Position numbers and translations under genes: made by a program. A stretch of DNA of 64,000 nt from Acidimicrobiales bacterium. Lineage in GTDB: Bacteria > Actinomycetota > Acidimicrobiia > Acidimicrobiales > SKKL01. Of the stretch, positions 17,133 through 27,330 are shown piece after piece (position 1 is the stretch's first letter; every line of letters begins with the position of its first letter). The stretch covers positions 62,001-126,000 of the forward strand of contig JAXHLR010000006.1 of the NCBI GenBank assembly GCA_034521975.1, given 5' to 3'. The notes below the pieces were generated by a model. That model did no database searches, was not told the origin of the DNA, and saw only the letters and a program-made list of their open reading frames with translations.

Positions 17133-19232
17133 TCAGGCGAAGGACTCACCCTCGGTGGGCCCGGTCCCGGCTTGGGGCGGGGCGGGTTCACCGTCGCCGT
17201 CGCCATCCACGAGGTGAACGGGGGCTGCGAGCAACGCCTCGCCCCGACGCTCGCTCGAGCTCCACGACGGGTCGAGCCCCGGGATGGTGAGTTCCACCGC
17301 GTCCACACCCGGGTGGGGTTCGAGCTCCCACAGGAGTGCGGGGCGTTCGCCGTGCCAACGGATGGCAAAGGACACGGTCCCGAGCGCGGTGCGGAGCCCG
17401 TGCACCTCGACCGGGGCGCCGAGCCAGGACTCGGGCCACACCGCGCACAGCACCAGACCGGCTCCATCGGCGGTTTCGTGGACGAGCAGGTCGAGCACCA
17501 GATCGACCAGTGACGCGGCCGCCGCGGCCGAGCACCCGTCGCCTCCGCAGCCGGTGCCCAGCCGCGGATGCAGTCGCTGCGACCACGAGCGCGTCGGGCC
17601 ACCGGTGCGCACGAACCAGTCGATGCGATCGAGCGCCGACACCTCGCCACGACGCAGCTCGGCGCGGCCCACGAGTGCGGTCAGTTCGGGCGAGAGGCCG
17701 GTCGCACCGGTCAACCGGGCGACACCTCCGTCGTGGATCGCACGGTCGCGCACCCAGTCCAGCACCGAACCGACCAGCGGGTGCGACGCATCGAGCACCC
17801 CGAGCGGCGCGACGAGCGCGAGGACGTCCACCAGCTCGGCATCCACCCGCGCGGTGGTGTCGACCACCGCGTCGAGCTCGGCCCGAGCCGTCGAGGCCAG
17901 CGCGTCGAGCGCCTCGGCCGCGTCGGGCTGGCTGGCACGCACCGCCGAGCCGGCGTCGACGATCCCCCGTAGGCGCCAGCCCAGATCGACCAGCGGCGCG
18001 GGCGCACTCCGGCCCCGGCGCAAGAGTCCACCACGCCGCGCGTGGTGGTGGCCGCCCGCCGCGAGCGGTCCGGCCATCTCGGCCATGAGGACATCGTCGC
18101 GCCCGATCCGCCAGTGTCGCCCGGCGGCGGACAGGGCCGCGCTGGTGGCATCGGAGGAGGGATCGGCACCACCGAGGCGTCCGCCGCCCCGCTGGCCGTG
18201 CGGCAAGGTGGCCACGACGCGCCGCGTCTGGTCGTGGAGTCCGAGTCGATCGAGCGCGCCGACGAGCGCCGCCGTCTCGGTGGTGGGTTCGCTGCCGGTC
18301 AGGGCTCGTCCTGCCGCCGAGAGTGACAGCTGTGCCGTCGCCGCCGACAGTGACGCGCTCCACTCGGGGTCCGGCACCTCGACGCGGGTGTGCTGGCCCA
18401 GATGCGTTGCCCACCCGCGAGCCACGGCATCGGGTGGCGGCACCGCTTCGGGTCGCTGGTCGTGGTCACCGGGAGCGAGGGGGATGAGCACCCGCAGGGT
18501 GGCGGTGTGGGCGAGCGGATAGATCAGCGCGGCGGTGGCGAACCCAGCCGTGCACTCGACCGTGCCGTGGCTCGCGCCGACGGCCTCCCCGGCAAGGACG
18601 GTGTCGGCGGCATCGCCGTCGGCGAGCGACGACCATGCCGTGCGAGCCGCAGGCTTCGGGAGCCACAGGACCTTCCGGCCGTCGATGTCCAGCCCGGCGT
18701 CGGTGACCTCGATGCGATCGATCCGGCCCGCGCCGTCGGGTCCGTAGGGCCGGACGGCGAGGGCGAGGGCCACCGGCAGACGGCTCGCGTTCTCGAGCTC
18801 GACCGCCAGCGCATCGCCGGCGCTGGAGTCGCGGAACGCCCAGACCCGCTGGATGAGATCGCCACCGGGGATGCGCATGGCCGTCTCGACCACGGGCGCA
18901 TCACCGATCAACCCCTGTCGCACCGCGGGCTCACGTGACGGTAGGTGCCAGCGGTCGTCGGCGCCCACCCACCAGTCGAGCGACCAGCCCTGCTCGCCCG
19001 GGGTGACCAGGCCCCGGGGATCGACCGTGGCGATGACGGTCCCGTCGAGCACACCGACCGGTGCACGGTCTCGACAGGTGGTGTTCACCACGCCCCCTGC
19101 CGCTGGGGCCGGCTCGAAGGCGGGGCTGGCCGGGTCGGCCTGGCGCTCCAACCAGTGGGGCAGCACCCAGCTGCCCCACCGCTCGGCGAGCACCCTGGTG
19201 CGGGCGGGATCGGGTGGTGCGGTTCGCGACAT
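17133..19232 (-). CDS. Large hypothetical protein, possible six-hairpin glycosidase-like
   Basis: 699 residues from the ATG at 19232. The N-terminal half is beta-rich (TVDPRGLVTPGEQGWSLDWWVGADDRWHLP), and the C-terminal half is helical with many Asp/Ala repeats and a cysteine-glycine patch (TGCGGDGCSAAAAASLVDLVL). The architecture, an N-terminal beta domain followed by alternating helices, suggests a six-hairpin (alpha/alpha) glycosidase fold, but I see no catalytic signature. Adjacent to the GH38 mannosidase, so a glycan-related role is plausible. Confidence 0.6.
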   Translation of the reverse strand: MSRTAPPDPARTRVLAERWGSWVLPHWLERQADPASPAFEPAPAAGGVVNTTCRDRAPVGVLDGTVIATVDPRGLVTPGEQGWSLDWWVGADDRWHLPSREPAVRQGLIGDAPVVETAMRIPGGDLIQRVWAFRDSSAGDALAVELENASRLPVALALAVRPYGPDGAGRIDRIEVTDAGLDIDGRKVLWLPKPAARTAWSSLADGDAADTVLAGEAVGASHGTVECTAGFATAALIYPLAHTATLRVLIPLAPGDHDQRPEAVPPPDAVARGWATHLGQHTRVEVPDPEWSASLSAATAQLSLSAAGRALTGSEPTTETAALVGALDRLGLHDQTRRVVATLPHGQRGGGRLGGADPSSDATSAALSAAGRHWRIGRDDVLMAEMAGPLAAGGHHHARRGGLLRRGRSAPAPLVDLGWRLRGIVDAGSAVRASQPDAAEALDALASTARAELDAVVDTTARVDAELVDVLALVAPLGVLDASHPLVGSVLDWVRDRAIHDGGVARLTGATGLSPELTALVGRAELRRGEVSALDRIDWFVRTGGPTRSWSQRLHPRLGTGCGGDGCSAAAAASLVDLVLDLLVHETADGAGLVLCAVWPESWLGAPVEVHGLRTALGTVSFAIRWHGERPALLWELEPHPGVDAVELTIPGLDPSWSSSERRGEALLAAPVHLVDGDGDGEPAPPQAGTGPTEGESFA

Positions 19233-19251
19233 CGGACCGGCGATGCTACCT

Positions 19252-19272
19252 GCCGGGACGAGGAGTCCCGGC
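19252..19272 (-). terminator. Hairpin terminator after gpsA
   Basis: Perfect 8-bp stem GCCGGGAC / GTCCCGGC with a five-base loop, 15 bases past the gpsA stop and before the start of the next minus-strand gene. Confidence 0.6.
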
Positions 19273-19286
19273 CGAGCCAAAGCCGG

Positions 19287-20285
19287 TCAGCGATAGAGCT
19301 CGGGGCGCTGGTCGCGAGACAGGAGGTGACGGTACGCGTCGACCGCGGTGCACCGGCCCGCGCACACGGCGGCGACCTGGCGCGCGATCGGCATCTCCAC
19401 CTGGTGCTCCTCGGCCAGCTCGACCGCCACCGGCGCCGCCTTGACCCCTTCGGCCACCATGTCCATGTCAGCGATGACGTCATCGATCTTGCGCCCTGCG
19501 CCGAGCTGCTCGCCGACGTAGCGGTTGCGGGACTGGGGACTGATGCAGGTGGCGATCAGGTCACCCATGCCGGCCAGACCCGCGAAGGTCATGGGATCAC
19601 CACCCATGGCCAGCCCCAGTCGGGTCAGCTCGGCCAGGCCCCGGGTGATCACCGCGGCCCTCGTGTTGTCACCCGCGCCGAGCCCATCGGCCATCCCCGA
19701 GGCGATGGCGATGACGTTCTTGAGGGCGCCGCCGATCTCGGAGCCGATGACATCGGGGTTTGTGTAGACGCGAAACCGCTCGCCCGCGAAGAGCTGTTGG
19801 AGCTCGGCCGCCACCGTGAGATCCGACATGGCGATCACCGACGCCGCGGCGTGACCGGCCAGGATCTCCTTGGCCAGGTTCGGACCCGTGAGCACACCGA
19901 CCGGGTGTCCGGGCAACACCTCTCCCACCACCTGGGTCATCCGTAGTCGGCTGCGCTGTTCCAGTCCCTTGGTGAGGCTCAACACCGGCACCCAGGGACG
20001 GAGGTGCTCGGCCACCGCCTCGATGGTGTCGCGAAAGCCGTGGGAGGGCACTCCCATCACCAGCACGTCCGCGCCGCTGATCGCCTCCGACATCGAGGAG
20101 GTCGCCCGGAGCTCGGGGTGCAGATCGAACCCGGGCAGGTAGCGGCGGTTGGTGTGCTCCTGGTTGATCTCGTCGGCCACCGCGGCGGTCCGCGCCCACA
20201 GCACCGTGGCCGCGTTGGACGCCGCGAGGTGCGCAACGGTGGTCCCCCAAGAGCCTGCGCCGACGACGGCGACACGGATCCCCAT
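19287..20285 (-). CDS. gpsA: NAD(P)-dependent glycerol-3-phosphate dehydrogenase
   Basis: Makes sn-glycerol-3-phosphate from dihydroxyacetone phosphate for phospholipid synthesis. 332 residues. The Rossmann motif is [10 protein letters not shown] (residues 9-18), and GPNLAKEIL and the catalytic lysine region [23 protein letters not shown] are intact. [14 protein letters not shown] closes the family signature. The gene diverges from cofC over 24 bp. Confidence 0.95.
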   Translation of the reverse strand: MGIRVAVVGAGSWGTTVAHLAASNAATVLWARTAAVADEINQEHTNRRYLPGFDLHPELRATSSMSEAISGADVLVMGVPSHGFRDTIEAVAEHLRPWVPVLSLTKGLEQRSRLRMTQVVGEVLPGHPVGVLTGPNLAKEILAGHAAASVIAMSDLTVAAELQQLFAGERFRVYTNPDVIGSEIGGALKNVIAIASGMADGLGAGDNTRAAVITRGLAELTRLGLAMGGDPMTFAGLAGMGDLIATCISPQSRNRYVGEQLGAGRKIDDVIADMDMVAEGVKAAPVAVELAEEHQVEMPIARQVAAVCAGRCTAVDAYRHLLSRDQRPELYR

Positions 20286-20309
20286 GCCACGACTGTACGC
20301 TCGGCTGCC

Positions 20310-20897
20310 ATGTCCGCGCGGTGTGGAGTGCTCGTACCGGTGAAGGCCTTCGCCGAAGCCAAGGTCCGGCTCGCCCCCGCACTCGACCCCCAGAGCAGGG
20401 CCACTCTCGCCAGAGAGATGGCGGGGGTGGTGTTGGCCGCGGCGGCGCCGCTGCCGGTCGCAGTGGTGTGTGACGACCCTGGTGTCGCCGACTGGGCCCG
20501 GATCCACGGTGCCGAGGTGTTCTGGCGGCCCGAGCGTGGGCTCAACGCGGCGGTTGCCGACGGGGTGGAGCGTTTCGCCCAACGTGGATACGACCGGGTG
20601 ATCGTCGCCCACGGCGACCTCCCCCTCGCCGAGCACCTGGGATGGGTGGCCGAGTTCGACGGCATCACCATCGTCCCCGACCGCCGCGACGACGGCACCA
20701 ACGTCATCTGCGTCCCCGCGACCGCGGGCTTCGAGTTCCAGTACGGCGCCGGTTCGTTCCGCCGTCATCTCGTCGAGGCCGAACAGCTCGCCATCGCGGT
20801 TCGAGTGGTCCGCGAACGACGGCTCGGATGGGACATCGACCATCCCGCAGACCTCGACCTGCCAGCCGACCTCATCGCCCCGAAGGCCACCCCGTGA
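20310..20897 (+). CDS. cofC: 2-phospholactate / phosphoenolpyruvate guanylyltransferase (F420 synthesis)
   Basis: CofC/FbiD nucleotidyltransferase that forms the activated lactyl or PEP-guanosine intermediate of coenzyme F420. 195 residues; [15 protein letters not shown] is the N-terminal nucleotide-binding loop, [11 protein letters not shown] the metal-binding core, and [15 protein letters not shown] the family signature. It is followed by a PIG-L gene whose GTG overlaps its TGA. F420 use fits the LLM oxidoreductase at 8.9 kb. Confidence 0.9.
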   Translation: MSARCGVLVPVKAFAEAKVRLAPALDPQSRATLAREMAGVVLAAAAPLPVAVVCDDPGVADWARIHGAEVFWRPERGLNAAVADGVERFAQRGYDRVIVAHGDLPLAEHLGWVAEFDGITIVPDRRDDGTNVICVPATAGFEFQYGAGSFRRHLVEAEQLAIAVRVVRERRLGWDIDHPADLDLPADLIAPKATP

Positions 20898-21622
20898 CCA
20901 CCGACGACACCGGCACACCGCGACGCGCCCTGGCCATCGGCGCCCACCCCGACGACGTCGAGTTCCAGTGCGGCGCGACACTCGCCAAGTGGGCCGCGGC
21001 CGGATGCGAGGTCTCGCATCTGATCTGCACCGACGGCTCGAAGGGCTCGTGGGATCCCGACGACGATCTCGACGCGCTCGTCGCGCTCCGCCAGCGCGAG
21101 CAGCGGGCGGCCGCGGCGAGCCTCGGTGGTACCGGCGAGGTGGTGTTCCTCGGCCGGGTCGACGGCGAGCTCGACAACACCCGGCCGTTGCAGGCCGAGG
21201 TCGCCGCGTGGATCCGCCGGCTGCAGCCCGACGTGGTGCTCGGCCACGACCCCTGGAAGCGCTACCGCCTCCACCCCGACCACCGCGCCGCCGGGTTCCT
21301 CACCATCGACGCGGTGGTCGCTGCACGCGACCCCCACTTCTTCGCCGACCAGGGCCTCGGCCACCACCGGCCCGACGCGCTGCTGCTGTTCGAGGCCGAC
21401 CAACCCGACCACCACGAGGATGTCACCGGCTTCGCCGGAGCGAAGCTCGCGGCCCTGGAGTGCCACCAGAGCCAGTTCCGCACGACGATGTACATCGAGC
21501 CCGACGACGACGGCACCCAACGCCAGGCCTTCCGCGACCGGATCACCGACGAGCTGGCGACCGTCGGCAAGTCGATCGGCGTCGCCCACGCCGAGCGGTT
21601 CAAGCGGATCGCCCCGCTGTGA
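20894..21622 (+). CDS. PIG-L family zinc deacetylase
   Basis: LmbE/PIG-L type N-acetyl-sugar deacetylase, 242 residues. The zinc site is seen as AHPDDVE (residues 18-24) and HPDHRAAG (about 127-134). Actinobacterial relatives include mycothiol-pathway enzymes (MshB, Mca) and other N-acetylglucosaminyl deacetylases; the exact substrate is not clear. Translationally coupled to cofC (GTGA). Confidence 0.85.
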   Translation: MTTDDTGTPRRALAIGAHPDDVEFQCGATLAKWAAAGCEVSHLICTDGSKGSWDPDDDLDALVALRQREQRAAAASLGGTGEVVFLGRVDGELDNTRPLQAEVAAWIRRLQPDVVLGHDPWKRYRLHPDHRAAGFLTIDAVVAARDPHFFADQGLGHHRPDALLLFEADQPDHHEDVTGFAGAKLAALECHQSQFRTTMYIEPDDDGTQRQAFRDRITDELATVGKSIGVAHAERFKRIAPL

Positions 21623-21632
21623 GGGTGCACCG

Positions 21633-21875
21633 GTGAGCGACACGCCCGCGCTGCCCGACGGCACCTACGACGCCTTCGTCGTCGATGCCGACGACGATGC
21701 CGACAGCGCCGACCGGATGCACCTGTCGGTCACGATCCTGGCCGGTGAGCACAAGGGTGAGGTCGTCGAGCTCACGGCCAGGGGTCTGGCGGGGACCAGC
21801 ATCGACCTCATCGGCATGCCGGCCACCCTCACCGTCACCGGTGGCTCACCGTCGCTGCGGGTCGACGAGCCCTGA
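21633..21875 (+). CDS. Small conserved hypothetical protein
   Basis: 80 residues from a GTG at 21633, 10 bp after the PIG-L gene. A compact beta-strand protein (GTYDAFVVDADDD, LSVTILAGEHKGEVVELTARGL, ATLTVTGGSPSLRVDE), acidic, with no cysteine and no signal. It probably shares the cofC transcript. Confidence 0.6.
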   Translation: MSDTPALPDGTYDAFVVDADDDADSADRMHLSVTILAGEHKGEVVELTARGLAGTSIDLIGMPATLTVTGGSPSLRVDEP

Positions 21876-21945
21876 TCCCTCCAGTGCCAGAGATGTGACC
21901 TCCGGCCCCTTGCCGAGCCGGGCATCACCTGTGAACCTACGGTTC

Positions 21946-23401
21946 ATGAAACGACTCAGCGGGCTGGACGCGACGTTTCTCTACCTCGAGACGCCCACCT
22001 GTCACATGCACGTGTGCGGACTCGCGGTGTACGACCCTTCGGAGGCGCCCGGAGGATGGTCGTTCGAGAAGGTGAAGGAGGTGTACAAGTCTCGACTCCA
22101 CCTCGCTCCACCGTTCCGGCAACGGATCGTCGAGGTGCCCCTCGGCCTGCACCATCCGCTGTGGATCGAGGACCCCGACTTCGACATCGATCAGCACATG
22201 CACCAGGTGGCCGCCCCCGCGCCGGGCGGGCCTCGCGAACTCGCCGAGCTGGCGGCGCACCTCGTCACCATCCAGCTCGACCGGTCGCGGCCACTGTGGG
22301 AGATGTGGATCATCGACGGACTCGAGCACGGACACGTCGCCGTGCTGTCGAAGCTGCACCACGCCACCATCGACGGCGAGTCGGGTACCGAGCTCACCGT
22401 CGCGACCCTTGACCTCACTCCGGAGATCGCGATCCACGACCCCGAGACCGAGTGGGTCCCCGACCACATCCCCAACGAGGTCGAGCTGCTGGGGTACGCC
22501 ACCAACTCACTGGTGCGTCAACCGGCGAGGGTCGCCAAGTCGCTCCAGCGATCGCTCAACGCGGGGCTCGACGTCCGTCGACGCAACCGGCGACCCGAGG
22601 CCCACCCTCCGCCCGCCCCCTTCGCGGCGCCTCGCACCTCGTTCAACCGAGCCCTCACCCGAAACCGCAGCTTCGCTCCGGTGACCTTGTCGCTCAGCGA
22701 GGCCAAGCAGGTCAAGCGCGCGTTCGGCACCACGCTCAACGACGTCATCCTCGTGTTGTGTTCGGGGGCCCTGCGCCACTACCTGCTCGAGCAGGACGAG
22801 GAACCCGACGCGCCGCTGGTCGCCATGGTGCCCATCTCGGTCCGCACTCCTGAACAGAACGGCGAGATGGGAAACCAGGTCACCTCGGCCCTCGCCTCGC
22901 TCGCGACCGACCTCGACGATCCCGCCGAGCGCCTGCGAGCCATCGCGGCGGGCACCCGCGAGGTCAAGTCCCAACAGGAGGTCATTGGGGCGACCACCCT
23001 GCAGGACTGGGCCGAGTTCGCCGCCCCGGCGGTGTTCGCTCGGGCCGCCCGTCTGTACTCCCGCACCAGGATGGCCGACCGTCACCGTCCCATCTTCAAC
23101 CTGACCATCTCCAACGTGCCGGGACCCCCGTTCCCGCTCTATCTGGCGGGTGCCCGGATGGTGCACAACTATCCCCATGGGTCCCATCTACGACGGCGGT
23201 GGGCTCAACATCACCGTCATGAGCTACCTCGACAACCTCGACTTCGGGGTGGTCGCCTGTCCCGAGCTGGTCGACGACGTGTGGATCATCGCCGACGGGC
23301 TCCGGACCAGCCTCGATGAACTGCTCGCGCTGGTGCCCGAACCCGAGCCCGAGCCCGACACCATCAACCTCGACACCCAACCAGAGCACAGCCAGAGCTG
23401 A
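21946..23401 (+). pseudogene. WS/DGAT-type acyltransferase, single-base frameshift
   Basis: Wax ester synthase / diacylglycerol O-acyltransferase that makes neutral storage lipids from acyl-CoA. The first frame (21946 on) has MKRLSGLDATFLYLETP, the catalytic HHATIDG motif (LHHATIDGESG) and NVPGPPFPLYLAGARMVHNYP. It then loses homology, while the +1 frame from about 23175 continues exactly where the family does (MGPIYDGGGLNITVMSYLDNLDFG) to 23401. One C too many in the CCCC run at 23173-23176 explains the break. With the base removed the gene is full length (about 484 codons). It may be a sequencing error rather than a true pseudogene. Confidence 0.85.
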
Positions 23402-23479
23402 CCTGTCGGCGCCATCCGCGTCCTGGCACCTCGGATGCGCTTTGATGGTGGAACGCCGGTTTCACCTCTGGAGTGTGCT

Positions 23480-24865
23480 GTGACTGATCTCCTCCCTCGC
23501 TCGTCGGACTCGGACGCGGAGGAGGTGACCAACCCGGTACGGACCTGCGTGGTGCTCGACACCTCGGCGCTCATCGCCGATCCCGAGTGCCTCTTCTCGT
23601 TCCCCGACGCCGACGCGGTGATCCCGCTGGTGGTCATCGAGGAGCTCGACCAGCACAAGACCCGCCTCGATGACGTCGGCCGCGCCGCCAGAGCCGTGAT
23701 CCGCACCATCGAGGACCTGCGGGTCGGAAACGCCGGCGACATACGCCACCCGGTGACCGTCCCTGGTGGGGGCACGATCCGGATCGAGACCAACGGGTTG
23801 CACCTCGACCGCATCTCCGATCAGGGCCTCGACGCCGCCAAGGCCGACAACCGCATCCTGGCCGCGGCGCTCGGACAGGCCGAGCACCACCCGGTGCGGG
23901 TGATCTCCAACGATGCCGCCCTGCGGATCAAGGCCGCACAGCTCGGCCTCGACGCCAGCGAGCATCAACGGCTGAGGGGCCGGCCCGAGCGGGACCGCCC
24001 CCACGGCTGGACCACCCTCGAAGTCAGCCCCGAGACCATCAACCAGGTGTTCGCTGCGCCCGACGGCGTCGCCACGACCGACCTCGCGATGGGGGGACAG
24101 CTCGCGGTCGACCTGTTGCCCAACCAGTTCGGTGTCCTGCGTTCGGGCAGCCAGTCCGCGTTGGTGCGTCGCCGCGAGGACCAGATCGTCGCCTTGTCCC
24201 GTCCGGTCGAGGCCTGGGGGCTTCGCCCCCGCTCCAAGGAGCAGCAGTTCGCCCTCGACCTGCTCCTCGACCCTGCCGTTCGCATCGTCGCCCTCGACGG
24301 CATGGCGGGCACGGGAAAGACGCTGCTCGCGCTGGCCGCCGGCCTCGAACAGGTGATGGAGCGGTCGCGCTATGACAAGGTGGCGGTCTACCGCCCGGTG
24401 GTGCCGGTGGGCCGCGCCGAGCTCGGCTTCCTGCCCGGGGGCCTGGAGGAGAAGCTCGACCCGTGGATGACCGCCGTCACCGACGCGCTGGTCGCGCTCA
24501 CCGAACGCCGCAGCCACGCCGATGCCCGCAACCTGCTCGAGGAGATGACCGACCGCGACAAGCTCTCGCTCGAGGCGGTGACCTATCTGCGCGGCCGGTC
24601 GCTGCAGGGCACCTACGTGGTCGTCGACGAAGCCCAGAACCTCGAACCCCCGACGCTCAAGACCATCCTCACCCGGGTCAGCGAGGGCACCAAGGTGGTG
24701 TTCACCGGCGACACCAGCCAGATCGACGCCCCGTATCTCTCCGAGCACAACAACGCGGTAGCGGTGCTGATCGACGCGTTCGGGGGCGAAGAGGTGTTCG
24801 GCCATGTCCGCCTCACCCACTGCGAGCGCAGTGAGGTGGCCAACCTGGCGGCTCTGCGGCTGTGA
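23480..24865 (+). CDS. PIN-PhoH fusion ATPase (PhoH2 type)
   Basis: 461 residues: a PIN RNase domain (TCVVLDTSALIADP, VIEELDQHK, acidic triad present) joined to a PhoH RNA helicase/ATPase domain. The latter has Walker A GMAGTGKT (about 273-280) and Walker B YVVVDEAQNLEPPTLKTILTR. Mycobacterial PhoH2 proteins are ATP-dependent RNA unwinding RNases, often linked to toxin-like function. The GTG at 23480 has a GGAG six bases upstream. Probably monocistronic. Confidence 0.92.
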   Translation: MTDLLPRSSDSDAEEVTNPVRTCVVLDTSALIADPECLFSFPDADAVIPLVVIEELDQHKTRLDDVGRAARAVIRTIEDLRVGNAGDIRHPVTVPGGGTIRIETNGLHLDRISDQGLDAAKADNRILAAALGQAEHHPVRVISNDAALRIKAAQLGLDASEHQRLRGRPERDRPHGWTTLEVSPETINQVFAAPDGVATTDLAMGGQLAVDLLPNQFGVLRSGSQSALVRRREDQIVALSRPVEAWGLRPRSKEQQFALDLLLDPAVRIVALDGMAGTGKTLLALAAGLEQVMERSRYDKVAVYRPVVPVGRAELGFLPGGLEEKLDPWMTAVTDALVALTERRSHADARNLLEEMTDRDKLSLEAVTYLRGRSLQGTYVVVDEAQNLEPPTLKTILTRVSEGTKVVFTGDTSQIDAPYLSEHNNAVAVLIDAFGGEEVFGHVRLTHCERSEVANLAALRL

Positions 24866-24922
24866 CATCGGCCACGACCATCACCCACCTGGCCACATGG
24901 GGTCCCTAGCGTCGTGGGTGAG

Positions 24923-25687
24923 ATGACGCGACGTACGCCGATCTACGGGCTGGACATCGAGACCGACACCACGGTCGATGGTCTCGACCCGGCGGTGGCC
25001 CGCATCCTCACCGTCGCCGTGTCCTCCGACGAGGTCGACGAGTTGTTCACCGGTGCCGAACCGGACCTGCTCGCCGAGCTCGATGCCAGGCTCGCCAGCC
25101 TCACTCCGGGGGTGATCGCCACCTGGAACGGGGCTGCGTTCGACCTCCCCTTCATCGCCGACCGTGCGGCGATGCACGACACGCCGCTGGGGTTGCGCCT
25201 CGAGCACGATCCCTCGATCATCGTCCGGGGCCGCAACCTTCCCGGGCACAGGGGCGCCTACCGGGCCGCCTGGCACCACCACTCCCATCTCGACGCGTTC
25301 CGCGTCTATCGCGGCGATGTCGGCCCTGCGCTGCGGATCTCGTGCGGGCTCAAGTCGATCGCCCGCTTCGTCGGCCTGCCCGTGGTCGAGGTGGACCGCG
25401 AACAGATCCACGGCCTGAGCCAGGAGGCGTTGCACGCCTACGCGTCCAGCGATGCCCGACTGGCCCGGGTCCTCACCGAGCGACGATGGGCCTCGGCGCG
25501 TCGCGCCGTCGACCGCCATCCACTCAGCCCGACACCTGCGGTCGATCACACCCGTCGCCTCGAGGCCATGCAGGCCGCGACCGGCGGTGAGGCCTCATCG
25601 GCGTTGCCCCGCGTCGAGGTCGGCGGAGAGCGCGGGGCCCGACAGGACGAACCACCGCGGACAGGACCCATCGCCGACGCCGGCTGA
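24923..25687 (+). CDS. DnaQ-like 3'-5' exonuclease domain protein
   Basis: 254 residues. Exonuclease motifs: YGLDIETDT (Exo I, Asp-Glu), ATWNGAAFDLPF (Exo II, Asn-x-x-Phe-Asp) and ALHAYASSDARL (Exo III, Tyr-x3-Asp). It resembles the stand-alone DNA polymerase B-type exonuclease/predicted exonuclease family. The C-terminal 60 residues are low-complexity. A hairpin terminator shared with the convergent thiolase gene follows. Confidence 0.8.
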   Translation: MTRRTPIYGLDIETDTTVDGLDPAVARILTVAVSSDEVDELFTGAEPDLLAELDARLASLTPGVIATWNGAAFDLPFIADRAAMHDTPLGLRLEHDPSIIVRGRNLPGHRGAYRAAWHHHSHLDAFRVYRGDVGPALRISCGLKSIARFVGLPVVEVDREQIHGLSQEALHAYASSDARLARVLTERRWASARRAVDRHPLSPTPAVDHTRRLEAMQAATGGEASSALPRVEVGGERGARQDEPPRTGPIADAG

Positions 25688-25704
25688 GCCGGCCCAGCGA
25701 CGGC

Positions 25705-25750
25705 GACCGACGCCGTGGCACCGCAACGGGGCGGCGCCACGGCGTCGGTC
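25705..25750. terminator. Bidirectional hairpin terminator
   Basis: Perfect 15-bp inverted repeat GACCGACGCCGTGGC / GCCACGGCGTCGGTC with a 16-nt loop, between the convergent exonuclease and thiolase genes. The right arm covers most of the thiolase stop codon. Confidence 0.75.
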
Positions 25751-26891
25751 AGGGTGCCACGTTGGAGAACACCACGGTGCCGCTGGCGGCGAACATGCCC
25801 CCCGCCCCGTGGGCGATCGAGATCTCGGCGCCCTCGACCTGGGCCGGAGCGATCCCCCGCAGCTGGCGGACCGATTCCTGGAGCGCGTACATGCCGTACA
25901 TGCCCGAGTGCATGTAGGACAGGCCGCCTCCGTTGGTGTTGAGCGGCAGGGAACCGCCGATGGCGGTGTTGCGCTCGGCGATGAAGGCGGGGGCCTCGCC
26001 CCGGCCGACGAAGCCCAGGTCCTCGAGCCCGTAGATGGGCAGGTGGGCGAAGGCGTCATAGATCATTAGATGGTCGACGTCGGCGTGGGTGATGCCGGCC
26101 TCCTCGAACGCGCTCGAGCCGGCCACCCGGAACGCTCGCGAGGTGGTGAAGTCCTCCATCTGCGAGACCATCTGGGTCTCGACGCTCTCACCGGTACCCA
26201 GGACATAGACCGGCTTCTGGGGGAAGTCCTTGGCCCGATCGGCCGAGGTGAGGATCAGCGCGCCACCGCCGTCGGTCACCAGACAGCACAACAACTTGGT
26301 GAAGGGCCAGGCGATCATGCGGGAACCGAGCACGTCCTCGACGGTGACGGGTTCGCGCTGGGACGCCCGGGGGTTGAGTGCCGCCCACTCGCGCTGGATG
26401 ACCGCCACGTTGGCCAGGTCGATCTCGCTGGCCCCGTAGGTCTTGGCATAGCGGAGCCAGGGGATGGTGAACAGCGTCGGGGGTCCCATCGGCCCGTAGG
26501 GCATCTCGAACTGGCCGTTGAGGCTGGCACGCGCCATCGACCCACCGCCCACCCCCACCCGCGACCGGCCGCTCTCGCCGTGGGTGATGAGGATCGTGGA
26601 GGCCAGCCCTTCGTCGATGGCGGCGGCCGCGTGGCGGACGTGGACCATGAACGAGCATCCGCCCACCGCGGTGCCGTCGACCCACGTGGGCACGATCCCG
26701 AGGTACTGGGCCAGCGCGGCCGGCGACTCGCCGGCGGTGGCGATTCCGTCGATGTCGACGGCGGTCAACCCGGCGTCGGCCATGGCGTTGAGGGCGCCAT
26801 CGGCATGAAGGCCGATCTGGGACAGCCCGGGGATCCTGCCCATCTCTGTGGTCTCGGCGGCGCCGACGACCGCGACGGTCTTGGGAGTCAT
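25749..26891 (-). CDS. Thiolase-fold acetyl-CoA acetyltransferase / lipid-transfer protein
   Basis: 380 residues. SCP-x-like thiolase of the type paired with DUF35 proteins; cysteine at GGCSFMVHV (the nucleophile position), IYDAFAHLPI, NTNGGGLSYMHSG and ISIAHGAGGMFAASGTVVF are family blocks. Such pairs act in beta-oxidation or side-chain (sterol) cleavage; they can be aldolase or thiolase active. The ATG at 26891 overlaps the DUF35 stop (ATGA). Confidence 0.88.
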   Translation of the reverse strand: MTPKTVAVVGAAETTEMGRIPGLSQIGLHADGALNAMADAGLTAVDIDGIATAGESPAALAQYLGIVPTWVDGTAVGGCSFMVHVRHAAAAIDEGLASTILITHGESGRSRVGVGGGSMARASLNGQFEMPYGPMGPPTLFTIPWLRYAKTYGASEIDLANVAVIQREWAALNPRASQREPVTVEDVLGSRMIAWPFTKLLCCLVTDGGGALILTSADRAKDFPQKPVYVLGTGESVETQMVSQMEDFTTSRAFRVAGSSAFEEAGITHADVDHLMIYDAFAHLPIYGLEDLGFVGRGEAPAFIAERNTAIGGSLPLNTNGGGLSYMHSGMYGMYALQESVRQLRGIAPAQVEGAEISIAHGAGGMFAASGTVVFSNVAP

Positions 26892-27301
26892 GGCGACACC
26901 TCGACGGGACGAAACAACGGGAGGGAGATCTCGTCGCTGACGGATTCGAACGTGACCTCGAGCTCCATGTCGAGATCGAGGGCGTCTGGGGTCTGGTCGC
27001 ATCCGACGATGTTGGTCATCATGCGAGGCCCCTCGGCGAGCTCGACCACGGCGATGGAGTAGGGAGCGGTGAACCCCGGAGCGTCGCGCTGGTGGATCAC
27101 GTAGCTGTAGAGCGTGGCTCGGCCGCTGGCGGCGAACACCTCGACCGACCGACTCGAGCACGTGGGGCAGAACGGCCGCGGCGGGAAGTAGGCGTGCTCG
27201 CAGTCGGAGCAGCGCTGCAGGCGGAGCTCGCCGGCTCGGGTTCCGTCCCAGAAGTGCTGGGTCTCGGGGGTCGGTTGCGGCAGTGGACGATCGGGGGGCA
27301 C
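26888..27301 (-). CDS. Zn-ribbon OB-fold (DUF35) protein, thiolase partner
   Basis: 137 residues starting at GTG 27301. Rubredoxin-like zinc ribbon CSDCEHAYFPPRPFCPTC (two CxxC pairs) followed by an OB-fold (ATLYSYVIHQRDAPGFTAPYSIAVVEL). DUF35 proteins bind acyl-CoA and form complexes with SCP-x-type thiolases, as the overlap with the next gene suggests. Confidence 0.88.
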   Translation of the reverse strand: MPPDRPLPQPTPETQHFWDGTRAGELRLQRCSDCEHAYFPPRPFCPTCSSRSVEVFAASGRATLYSYVIHQRDAPGFTAPYSIAVVELAEGPRMMTNIVGCDQTPDALDLDMELEVTFESVSDEISLPLFRPVEVSP

Positions 27302-27330
27302 AACTGATCCTTCGGAGCGGAAACTGGGGG

